Below are positions 1-6,981 of a stretch of DNA of 10,029 bases, in pieces. Each line of letters begins with the position of its first letter. Position 1 is the stretch's first letter. The notes beneath the pieces are model-generated. The model had not been told where the DNA came from, ran no database searches, and was given only the letters and a program-made list of their open reading frames with translations. This DNA comes from Rhodobacter sp. (GTDB taxonomy: Bacteria > Pseudomonadota > Alphaproteobacteria > Rhodobacterales > Rhodobacteraceae), in the NCBI GenBank assembly GCA_013824055.1, contig PNNE01000159.1, positions 1 through 10,029 on the forward strand. The letters are read 5' to 3'. Made by a program: the position numbers and the translations under genes.

Positions 1-57
1 TTTCTGCAATTGCCGCAGTTCTTTGAGCGACATCGCCTCGAGATTGAAATCAGCCAT
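1..57 (-). CDS. H-NS/HvrA-like nucleoid-associated protein, N-terminal fragment
   Basis: Only the first 19 codons are inside the window; the gene continues past the left edge. The reading begins MADFNLEAMSLKEL and is Leu/Lys/Glu-rich, matching the start of the short H-NS-type proteins common in Rhodobacteraceae (the HvrA group), where the N-terminal helix forms the dimerisation coiled coil. The start at 57 is supported by a purine-rich GAGGG a few bases upstream on the minus strand. In the family, such proteins bind AT-rich or curved DNA, compact the nucleoid and modulate transcription. The gene is divergent from ssb, with about 420 bp between. With 19 residues, the family call rests on pattern recognition only; the DNA-binding C-terminal motif cannot be checked here. 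Confidence 0.65.
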   Translation of the reverse strand, partial: MADFNLEAMSLKELRQLQK

Positions 58-480
58 TGGGCCCTCGTGTCCTGAATGATGCGTCCGGGATAGCCGTCAG
101 GTCGCAAAATCGCAACTCCCACGGAGGTCACCGCGATAGGGCAGGGGGATAAGGTTGGCTTGAGCCGCTGGGTCGGCGGTTTCGCAAACGCCTCAACCAA
201 GTTGCCTTTGCCAGGAAGGCCGAGTTCTGCGAGAGCCCCAGGTCGCTCCCATCCCCGGTGCCATCCCTTCGACTGACAATCCCCTAAGCCTGTTCGGCCT
301 CTGGCGCGCAACCCCGCGTCAGTCCGGGCCGTGTTGCCCCATTGGGGCTGCCCGCTCCACCCCAGCCCTCTGGGGGTTTCCGGTCGCCGGTCCGTCTCCC
401 GTGCACGCCTCAGCCGACAGGCTTTTTCCGGGTCTTGTCGAAGGGACGGTCCCAGGGACAGGAAACACAGGAGCTACAAA
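58..480. other. Intergenic region between the H-NS-like gene and ssb
   Basis: This 423-base stretch contains no convincing gene. It should hold the divergent promoters of the H-NS-like gene (leftward) and ssb (rightward), but I see no clear sigma-70 boxes. A short direct repeat TCGCAA-aa-TCGCAA (102-115) lies about 45 bp upstream of the H-NS-like start. The right-hand third (about 331-400) is rich in small inverted repeats, annotated separately. One reading frame is open upstream of ssb and in phase with it from 331, but the encoded residues do not resemble SSB. The ribosome-binding site next to 481 argues that this part is an untranslated leader. Confidence 0.6.
336..390 (+). repeat. Cluster of short hairpins in the ssb leader
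   Basis: Three small inverted repeats follow one another. GCCCC-att-GGGGC lies at 336-348, CCCCA-gccctc-TGGGG at 360-375, and CCGG-tcg-CCGG at 380-390. They sit 90-145 bp before the ssb start codon, so they probably fall in its 5' untranslated leader or promoter. None is followed by a T-run, so they are not obvious intrinsic terminators. They could be protein-binding sites or RNA structure affecting ssb expression, or simply a by-product of high GC content. Function is unknown. Confidence 0.4.
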
Positions 481-885
481 ATGCAGAACATCGTCATCCT
501 CGCCGGCAACATCGGTCAAAAGCCCGAAGTGCGCTCGACCCAAAGCGGCACGAAGATCACCAACTTCACCCTCGCCACCTCGCGGCCGCGCCTCTCGGAA
601 GGTCGCGTGATGCGCGACGAGAACGGCTACCGGGTGATGGACACCGAATGGCACCGCATCACCTGCTTCAACGGTCTGGGCAAGACCGTCGCAGAGCACT
701 GCGAGAAGGGCATGAAGGTCCTCGTCCACGGCCGCATCCACTACACGAAGTGGACCGACGCAACCGGCACCGACCGCTACGGCTGCGAGATCATCGCCGA
801 GAAGGTCGACTTTCTGAGCCGCCCGAAGTCGGCCGAGAACGAAAACCCCGATCTGGTCGACCGCGACGACGAGATACCGTTCTGA
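481..885 (+). CDS. ssb: Single-stranded DNA-binding protein (accessory type)
   Basis: This 134-residue protein binds single-stranded DNA during replication, repair and recombination. Residues 1 to about 110 form the OB fold, with the family pattern VILAGNIGQKPEVR near the N-terminus, then TNFTLATS, DTEWHRITCF and GMKVLVHGRI. The tail is short and ends in the acidic tip DRDDEIPF, the conserved site through which SSBs recruit partner proteins, so the protein should be functional. ATG 481 is chosen because CAGGAG lies 7 bases upstream and homology begins there. At 134 aa it is shorter than the roughly 170-aa housekeeping alphaproteobacterial SSB and lacks its long Gly/Gln-rich linker. Such short versions are typical of plasmids, integrative elements and phages, so I infer an extra copy. 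It converges on kdpE, with about 100 bp between. Confidence 0.93.
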   Translation: MQNIVILAGNIGQKPEVRSTQSGTKITNFTLATSRPRLSEGRVMRDENGYRVMDTEWHRITCFNGLGKTVAEHCEKGMKVLVHGRIHYTKWTDATGTDRYGCEIIAEKVDFLSRPKSAENENPDLVDRDDEIPF

Positions 886-909
886 AGAGAACGGGGTCTC
901 CCCCTCGGG

Positions 910-943
910 CCCGGCGGGGAAACCCGCCGGGATCTGTCGTTTT
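910..943 (+). terminator. Intrinsic terminator of ssb
   Basis: A perfect 9-bp inverted repeat, CCCGGCGGG (910-918) and CCCGCCGGG (923-931), is closed by a GAAA tetraloop of the very stable GNRA class. A moderately T-rich stretch ending in TTTT (940-943) follows. It lies 25 bases after the ssb stop codon. On the opposite strand the stem is followed by G/C-rich sequence without a T-run, so it is a weaker candidate for terminating kdpE transcripts, although the stem is symmetric and could slow polymerase from both sides. Confidence 0.75.
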
Positions 944-987
944 CGGCCCAAAGCGGACGGTCGGCAGTCAGTCTCCCTTGCAGAACG

Positions 988-1680
988 TCAGCCTTCTTGT
1001 GTGTCCAGAAACCTGTATCCGATTCCCGGTTCGGTCGCGATGAAGCGCGGGTTCGTGGCGTCGTCGCCCAGCTTTTGCCGCAGCTGTCGGATGTAGACCC
1101 GCAGATACTGGCTGTCCTCAACATGCGCCGGACCCCAGATTGCCTTGAGGATCATCTCCTGCGTGACAAGGCGTCCCCGATGGCTGGCCAGCATCCATAG
1201 CATGTCGAACTCACGCCGGGTCAGATGGAGGGGTCGGTTGTCCAGCGTGGCGGAATGGTCGGTCGCATCAATCGCCAGAGGACCGATCCTCACAGTCGAG
1301 GGGAAGGTTTCGGTTGCCCGGTCGCGCAGAAGTCCGCGCACGCGGGCCAGGAATTCCTTCACGCCGAAGGGTTTGACCACATAGTCCTGTGCGCCTGCAT
1401 CCAGCGCCTCGACCTTGCCGGCCTCGTCGGCGCGCACAGAGAGGATCAGGACCGGCACCTGGCTCCATCCCCGCAGGTCGCGCAGGACCGAAAGGCCATC
1501 GGCATCGGGCAGGCCCAGGTCAAGCACCACAAGGCCTGGGGTTTCCCGGGCGGCGGCGGCAAGACCCTCGCGGGCTGTGGCTGCTTCGATCACACCGTAG
1601 CCCTCGGCCTCCAGCGCCACCCGGAGAAACCGCCGGATGGGGGCTTCATCGTCGATGACCAGGACGCGGGCGGCGGTCAT
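988..1680 (-). CDS. kdpE: KdpE, potassium-responsive response regulator
   Basis: KdpE is the 230-residue OmpR/PhoB-family DNA-binding partner of KdpD; once phosphorylated it activates kdp transcription. The receiver domain (about 4-118) shows the acidic pair D10-D11, phosphoacceptor D54 in VVLDLGLPDADG, switch residue S81, Y100, and K103-P104. The winged-helix domain (about 130-228) contains LTRREFDMLWMLASHRGRLV and the recognition-helix region YLRVYIRQLRQKLG, ending in GIGYRF. The start ATG overlaps the kdpD stop as ATGA (1677-1680), giving translational coupling. It is the last gene of the operon and ends about 100 bp from the convergent ssb. All key residues are present, so an active regulator is expected. 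Confidence 0.96.
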   Translation of the reverse strand: MTAARVLVIDDEAPIRRFLRVALEAEGYGVIEAATAREGLAAAARETPGLVVLDLGLPDADGLSVLRDLRGWSQVPVLILSVRADEAGKVEALDAGAQDYVVKPFGVKEFLARVRGLLRDRATETFPSTVRIGPLAIDATDHSATLDNRPLHLTRREFDMLWMLASHRGRLVTQEMILKAIWGPAHVEDSQYLRVYIRQLRQKLGDDATNPRFIATEPGIGYRFLDTQEG

Positions 1681-4352
1681 GCGGAAACCTCGGGGTTGTG
1701 GAGCGCCAAAGAGATCACCATGCGGGTGCCGGTGCCGTCCTCGGACCCCGCCTCGGCCCGGATCGTGCCGCCCATTGCCTCGACCAGGCCCTTGCAGATG
1801 GCGAGGCCCAGGCCGGTGCCCGCGCGCTGGCGGTCGCCGATTGCCACTCGGTAGAACATGTCGAAGACCCGGCCCCGATCGGCCGACGGGATGCCGGGGC
1901 CCCTGTCAGCGACGAAGATCTCGACCCGCACGTCCTTCAGCGCCGCACCGATGGTGATAGGGGACCCGTCGGGAGAATACTTGGCGGCATTGTCCAGGAT
2001 GTTGACCACAACTTGCTCCAGCAGAACGCCATCGGCCAAGATCAGCGGCAGGTTTGGTTCAAGGTCCACCTGCACGTCGTGCCCGCGGAGCACACCCTTC
2101 ATGCGCGCCCGCGCCCCCCCTACGATTTCGGCCGCTTCCTGCGGGGCAAGACGGGGCTTCAGCGCGCCATGCTCGAGACGTGTCATGTCGAGCAGGTTCT
2201 GGACATAGCGGTCCAGCCGCTCGCCTTCCTCGCGGATGTTTTCGGCCAGGTCACGACGGGCCTCGGCGGGCAGGTCGCTGTCGGCCAGATGCCCGGCCGC
2301 GCCGATGATGGTGACAAGGGGGGTGCGCAGATCGTGGCTGACGCTGTTCAGAAGGGCCGTGCGCAGGCGTTCGGTTTCCGTGGCGAGCTGGGTGGCCGCA
2401 AGGTCCTCGGTCAGCCGCAAGCGTTCCAGGGCCAGTGCGATCTGATCCACCAGAGCGTCCAGAAGCCGCCGGTCGGTGCGGGCCAGCTGACGGTCATCCT
2501 CATAGGCGATGCCAAGGACACCCAGACGTCGTTCGCCCGCGATCAGCGGCAGGAAGAACCAGCGGGCGGTGGGCAAGGTGTTCGAGCCGCGACCGGCGGC
2601 CTCGCCCTTTTCCCAAGCGAACTGGGCGGCGGACTGGTCGCGGACCTCAAGCCGGTCCTCGGGCGGGAAGCCCCCCACCACCTGCAACTCTGCCCCGCGC
2701 GGCATCAGAAGCACCGTCTCGCAGCGCAAGGTTGTCGCGACGTGGCTTACCGAGGCCCAGATCACGTCGTCGGCCGTGGCTGAGGCCGCGACGCGGCGGC
2801 TGAAGTCATAGAGCTTGTTCGTGCGGTCCGAGATGGCAGTCTGCGCTTCAATCCGTGCCCGCAGCCGGGCGGCGAGGTTCCCCGTGATCAGAGACGCAAC
2901 AAGGAACAGGCCCAGTGTCAGGATCTCGCCCTGCCTTGATACCTGAAAGGTGTAGCGTGGCTCGGTGAACAGGAAGTTGTAGGCGAGGAACCCGAAGACG
3001 GCGGATGCCAGTGCCGGGCCAAGGCCCCTGCGACTGGCGACGAAGACCACCGCGGTCATGTAGATGACGCTAAGGCTGGCGATCGGGAACAGCTGATCGG
3101 CGGCAAAGGAACAGGCCGAGGCGACGGCGACGGCAAGCGCCGCCTCGATCCAGCCCCTGGGCTCGGCCCCCAGGAGTGGCAGACGCAGGCCCAGGGGCTT
3201 CGTCCGGTCTTCAGGTTCCGAGGCAAGCGTGACCTCGAACGGGCCCGAGCGGCGCAGGAGGTCCGCCGCCACATCCTCGCCGCCTAAACGCAGCCAGAAG
3301 GGACGTGGGCGAGGACGGCCGATGACGATGCGGCGCACGTTGCGGGTCTTGGCATAGTCGAGGATCGCTTCGGCCACATCGTGCTCGGCCTCAAGCGTGG
3401 CCAGTTCCGCGCCAAGGCGTTCGGCCAGGCGCAGGCTGCCCGCAAGGCGGTCCTTGTCGGCTTCCGGCAGCGTTTCTGCCCGGGCCTGCATCACGTTCAG
3501 CGCAATCCAGTCGGCCCGCGCCCGGTCGGCGCTGCGTTTGGCGACCCGGATCGCCTCACGCGCTGCGGGGCTTTCATTGATGCAGACGAGGACGCGTTCC
3601 TGCGTGGGCCAGGGCCCGCTGATCGCATTGGCCGCCATGTGTTCGCGCAGTTGCGCATCCACCCGGTCGGCGGCAGTGCGCATGGCAAGCTCGCGCAGCG
3701 CGGTCAGGTTGCCCTTGACGAAGAACGACGACAAGGCGCGCGAGGCCTGGTCGACCGGATAGACCTTGCCTTGCTTCAGGCGCTCGACCAGCTCGTCCGG
3801 CGGCAGGTCGATCAACTCGATCTCGTCGGCCAATTGGAGCGCGTCGTCGGGAACGGTTTCGCGAACCCGGACGCCGGTGATCCGCGCCACGGTTTCGTTC
3901 AGCGTCTCGATATGCTGGATGTTCAGCGTGGTGTAGACGTCGATCCCGGCGGCCAGAACCTCTTCGACGTCCTGCCAGCGCTTGTCATGGCGGCTGCCTT
4001 CGGCGTTCGTGTGCGCAAGTTCGTCGATCAGCGCGAGGTCGGGCCTGCGGGCGAGAAGCGCATCAAGGTCCATTTCGGTCAGCGCGCGGCCCTGGTAGAT
4101 CACGGGCTTACGCGGTAGCTGGGTCAGGCCTGAGAGTTTGGCCTGCGTCTCGGTCCGGCCATGCGTCTCGATCAGCGCGGCCACCACGTCGCGGCCTTTC
4201 TCGACCTCGCGGTGGGCGTCGTCCAGCATGGCCCAGGTCTTGCCGACACCGGGGGCCGCGCCAAGGAAGACCTTCAGCCGCCCCCGCCCCTCGCGCGTCG
4301 CATGGGCGAGGAGAGCTTCGGGTGAAGGGCGGAGGTCGACGTCCGTGGTCAT
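1677..4352 (-). CDS. kdpD: KdpD, turgor/potassium sensor histidine kinase
   Basis: KdpD (891 aa, close to the 894 of E. coli) is an inner-membrane kinase that senses K+ limitation or osmotic stress and phosphorylates KdpE. The N-terminal KdpD domain (about 20-230) has a Walker A motif GAAPGVGKT (31-39) and a Walker B-like LALIDELAHTN with D110-E111. A universal-stress-protein-like domain follows (about 248-365). Four closely spaced hydrophobic segments lie at about 400-505, then a GAF-like region to about 650. The kinase core has the phosphoacceptor H673 in NSVSHDLRTPL, N-box N788, G1 box DRGPGIP (D816) and G2 box GTGLGLA (from G845). Its ATG shares one base with the kdpC stop (TGATG at 4350-4354). 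All catalytic boxes are intact. Confidence 0.97.
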   Translation of the reverse strand: MTTDVDLRPSPEALLAHATREGRGRLKVFLGAAPGVGKTWAMLDDAHREVEKGRDVVAALIETHGRTETQAKLSGLTQLPRKPVIYQGRALTEMDLDALLARRPDLALIDELAHTNAEGSRHDKRWQDVEEVLAAGIDVYTTLNIQHIETLNETVARITGVRVRETVPDDALQLADEIELIDLPPDELVERLKQGKVYPVDQASRALSSFFVKGNLTALRELAMRTAADRVDAQLREHMAANAISGPWPTQERVLVCINESPAAREAIRVAKRSADRARADWIALNVMQARAETLPEADKDRLAGSLRLAERLGAELATLEAEHDVAEAILDYAKTRNVRRIVIGRPRPRPFWLRLGGEDVAADLLRRSGPFEVTLASEPEDRTKPLGLRLPLLGAEPRGWIEAALAVAVASACSFAADQLFPIASLSVIYMTAVVFVASRRGLGPALASAVFGFLAYNFLFTEPRYTFQVSRQGEILTLGLFLVASLITGNLAARLRARIEAQTAISDRTNKLYDFSRRVAASATADDVIWASVSHVATTLRCETVLLMPRGAELQVVGGFPPEDRLEVRDQSAAQFAWEKGEAAGRGSNTLPTARWFFLPLIAGERRLGVLGIAYEDDRQLARTDRRLLDALVDQIALALERLRLTEDLAATQLATETERLRTALLNSVSHDLRTPLVTIIGAAGHLADSDLPAEARRDLAENIREEGERLDRYVQNLLDMTRLEHGALKPRLAPQEAAEIVGGARARMKGVLRGHDVQVDLEPNLPLILADGVLLEQVVVNILDNAAKYSPDGSPITIGAALKDVRVEIFVADRGPGIPSADRGRVFDMFYRVAIGDRQRAGTGLGLAICKGLVEAMGGTIRAEAGSEDGTGTRMVISLALHNPEVSA

Positions 4353-4927
4353 CAGTTCCCAGCGGGGGGCATCGGGAAGGCCTCGTCAAGCGCGATGTTG
4401 GTCAGAAGCACGTTGACGCGGGGTTCGCCGTAAAGGCCAAGGGTGCGGCCTTGGACGGCGCCCTCGATCATCGCCCTGATGGCCGCCGGATCAGCCCCGC
4501 GCGCGGCGGCGATCCGGTCAGCTTGTGCAAGGGCCGTTTCTGGCGAGATGTCGGGGTCGACGCCCGAGCCCGAGCTCGTCACCGCGTCGATAGGCGCGGG
4601 GCTGCCGTTCAGCGCCTCCCACGCTGCGCGGCGGGCAGTGACATCGGCGATCAGCGTGGCGGAGGTAGGGCCATAGTTCGTGGCCCCGGTTCCCGCCGCA
4701 TTGTAGTTCGAGGCCGACGCGCGCGGATGCAGGTAGCCAGTGCCCGCGAAGGGCTGGGCGATGAGGGTGGAGCCGACGCTGGTGCCGTTCCGCTCGATCA
4801 GGCTGCCGTTGGCGGCGGCGGGGAACAGGCCCTGGGCGATGCCGGTCATGGCAAGGGGATAGGCCAATCCGGTCAGGATCGTGAAGAACACGGTCAGGGC
4901 GATGGCGGGACGAAGATGGGACAGCAT
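4352..4927 (-). CDS. kdpC: KdpC, potassium-transporting ATPase subunit C
   Basis: KdpC (191 aa) is the small single-span subunit that sits beside KdpA and KdpB in the inner membrane with its bulk in the periplasm, and is needed for assembly and high-affinity pumping. The N-terminus MLSHLRPAIALTVFFTILTG gives one transmembrane helix at about 7-30. Family-typical segments follow: GSTLIAQPF, YLHPRASASNYNAAGTGATN, then SSGSGVDPDISPETALAQADRIA, and NVLLTNIALDE near the end. The frame stays open far upstream of 4927, but that extension lies antisense-like over kdpB in another frame. ATG 4927 is chosen because GAGGA overlaps the kdpB stop just upstream and the family N-terminus begins there. The gap to kdpB is 11 bp. 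Confidence 0.95.
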   Translation of the reverse strand: MLSHLRPAIALTVFFTILTGLAYPLAMTGIAQGLFPAAANGSLIERNGTSVGSTLIAQPFAGTGYLHPRASASNYNAAGTGATNYGPTSATLIADVTARRAAWEALNGSPAPIDAVTSSGSGVDPDISPETALAQADRIAAARGADPAAIRAMIEGAVQGRTLGLYGEPRVNVLLTNIALDEAFPMPPAGN

Positions 4928-4938
4928 GTTCCGGGTCC

Positions 4939-6972
4939 TCAGGCAAGACGAAGGGCGACAAGGGCAAGGTCGATGGCCTTGATCCCGATAAAGGGCACGA
5001 TCAGGCCGCCAAGGCCGTAGATCAGCAGGTTCCGGCGCAGAAGGGCCGCCGCCGTGGAAGGCCGATACTGCACCCCGCGCAGAGCCAGCGGGACCAGTGC
5101 CACCAGGATCAGCGCGTTGAAGATCACGGCGGACAGGATGGCACTGGTCGGGGAAGCGAGGCCCATGATGTTCAGCACCCCCAGCCCCGGATAGGCCGCG
5201 ACGAAGATCGCAGGCAGGATGGCGAAGTATTTCGCCACGTCGTTGGCGATGGAGAAGGTCGTCAGCGCCCCGCGGCTGATGAGGAGCTGCTTGCCGACCA
5301 GCACCACCTCGATCAGCTTGGTCGGATCGCTGTCGAGATCGATCAGGTTCGCGGCCTCCTTCGCCGCCGGGGTGCCGGCGTTCATCGCCACGCCTACGTC
5401 GGCCTGGGCGAGGGCAGGCGCGTCGTTCGACCCGTCGCCGCACATGGCAACCAGCCGCCCGCCCGCCTGTTCGCGGCGGATGAGGTCAAGCTTCATTTCG
5501 GGCGTCGCTTCGGCCAGGAAGTCGTCGACCCCAGCCTCGGCGGCGATGGCGGCGGCGGTCAGGGGGTTGTCGCCGGTGATCATCACCGTGCGGATGCCCA
5601 TGGCCCGCAACTCGGCAAAGCGGTCGCGCACGCCGGGTTTGACGATGTCCTTGAGGTGGACGGCACCCAGGATTTCCGTCCCCTCCGCCACGAGGAGAGG
5701 TGTGCCCCCCGACCGCGCGATGGCATCAACCTGCGAGGCCAGCGCGCCGGGCGGGGTTTGGCCCGTCAGCCGGATCACGGCGTCGATGGCCCCCTTGCGG
5801 AAGGACCTGCCACCGACATCAAGGCCCGACAGACGCGTCTGGGCCGTGAAGGCCACGGGTTCTGCCCCCTTCGGCATCGCGGGAACCGTGCCCAACACCT
5901 CGCGCGCCTTGTCGACGATGGACTTGCCCTCTGGCGTCTCGTCGGCCAGCGAGGCCAGCGCCGCCGCCTCGGCCAGACGGCGAAGCTCCACCCCCGGCGC
6001 GGGGATCAGCGCGTCGGCCATCCGGTTGCCGAAGGTGATCGTCCCGGTCTTGTCCAGAAGGAGGGTATCCACATCCCCCGCCGCCTCGACCGCGCGGCCC
6101 GATTTGGCGATGACATTTGCCTTCACCAGCCGGTCCATCCCGGCGATGCCGATGGCCGAAAGCAAGCCCCCGATGGTGGTCGGGATCAGCGTCACGAACA
6201 GCGCGCCCAGCACGATCACCGGGATCGCGGTGCCGGAATAACTGGCAAAGGCGGGCAGCGTGACCACGACGAACAGGAAGATCAGCGTCAGCCCGACCAA
6301 GAGGATGTTCAGCGCGATCTCGTTCGGGGTCTTCTGCCGCTCGGCCCCCTCGACCAGCGCGATCATGCGGTCCAGGAAGCTTTTCCCCGGCTCGGCGGTG
6401 ATGCGGACCACCAGCCAGTCCGAGACGATGGTCGTCCCGCCGGTAACACCCGATCGGTCGCCCCCTGCCTCGCGGATCACCGGCGCGGATTCCCCGGTGA
6501 TGGCGCTTTCGTTGACGGAAGCCACGCCACGCACGGCCTCCCCGTCAGTCGGGATGATCTCCCCCGCCGCGACGTAGACGAACTGGCCGGGCCGGAGCGC
6601 GGTCGAGACGACCTCTGTCGCGCGGTCCGGGCTCTCGTCGGGGTCAGAGAGGAGCCGCACCCGCGTCTCCGACTTCGTCGCCCGCAGAGTGTCGGCCCGC
6701 GCCTTGCCGCGGCCTTCTGCCAGCGCCTCGGCGAAGTTCGCGAAGAGGACGCAAAGCCAGAGCCAGGCGGCGATGTGCAGGGAGGTGCCCGCACCCGGCA
6801 CGCCTGTTCCAAGGTCGCGCAGTCCCAGCATGGTCGTCAGCGCCGCCACCACGCCGGTGACGAAGATCACCGGGTTCTTCCACAAGACGCGCGGGTTCAG
6901 CTTGACGAAGCTTTCCCGGATCGCGGCGCTGTAAAGGCCGCTCATGTCGGCCGTCTTTTGATGTTTGGACAT
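4939..6972 (-). CDS. kdpB: KdpB, P-type ATPase catalytic subunit of the K+ pump
   Basis: KdpB (677 aa against 682 in E. coli) is the P-type ATPase that hydrolyses ATP and drives K+ uptake with KdpA. The actuator motif TGES is at 159-162 and the phosphorylated aspartate is D307 in LLLDKTGTITFGN, the same numbers as in E. coli. The phosphorylation-domain hinge reads CGDGSNDAPALAQADVGVAM, with D513 and D517 and a Ser where E. coli has Thr. S162, whose phosphorylation inhibits the E. coli pump, is conserved. Hydrophobic helices are visible at about 35-55, 65-85, 215-270 and after about 575. It starts 9 bp after the kdpA stop, which supplies a TGAGG ribosome-binding site, and is intact throughout. 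Confidence 0.98.
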   Translation of the reverse strand: MSKHQKTADMSGLYSAAIRESFVKLNPRVLWKNPVIFVTGVVAALTTMLGLRDLGTGVPGAGTSLHIAAWLWLCVLFANFAEALAEGRGKARADTLRATKSETRVRLLSDPDESPDRATEVVSTALRPGQFVYVAAGEIIPTDGEAVRGVASVNESAITGESAPVIREAGGDRSGVTGGTTIVSDWLVVRITAEPGKSFLDRMIALVEGAERQKTPNEIALNILLVGLTLIFLFVVVTLPAFASYSGTAIPVIVLGALFVTLIPTTIGGLLSAIGIAGMDRLVKANVIAKSGRAVEAAGDVDTLLLDKTGTITFGNRMADALIPAPGVELRRLAEAAALASLADETPEGKSIVDKAREVLGTVPAMPKGAEPVAFTAQTRLSGLDVGGRSFRKGAIDAVIRLTGQTPPGALASQVDAIARSGGTPLLVAEGTEILGAVHLKDIVKPGVRDRFAELRAMGIRTVMITGDNPLTAAAIAAEAGVDDFLAEATPEMKLDLIRREQAGGRLVAMCGDGSNDAPALAQADVGVAMNAGTPAAKEAANLIDLDSDPTKLIEVVLVGKQLLISRGALTTFSIANDVAKYFAILPAIFVAAYPGLGVLNIMGLASPTSAILSAVIFNALILVALVPLALRGVQYRPSTAAALLRRNLLIYGLGGLIVPFIGIKAIDLALVALRLA

Positions 6973-6981
6973 GGGTAAGCC

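Noticed and set aside
331..480. In-frame N-terminal extension of ssb
   Set aside because: The 50 extra residues do not resemble SSB and cross the hairpin cluster, and the ATG at 481 has the proper ribosome-binding site and family start.
319..951. A 210-codon minus-strand frame opposite ssb
   Set aside because: It is the antisense shadow of ssb and its leader, with Ala/Val/Gly/Asp-rich composition and no recognisable domain.
4352..5443. A 363-codon version of kdpC starting inside kdpB
   Set aside because: The extra N-terminal part is an out-of-frame shadow of kdpB with Arg/Pro-rich composition. The real KdpC N-terminus and its ribosome-binding site are at 4927.
5656..6978. A 440-codon open frame on the plus strand opposite kdpB
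   Set aside because: It is Arg/Asp/His/Gly-rich low-complexity translation typical of the antisense of a GC-rich gene, has no family resemblance, and lies entirely over intact kdpB.
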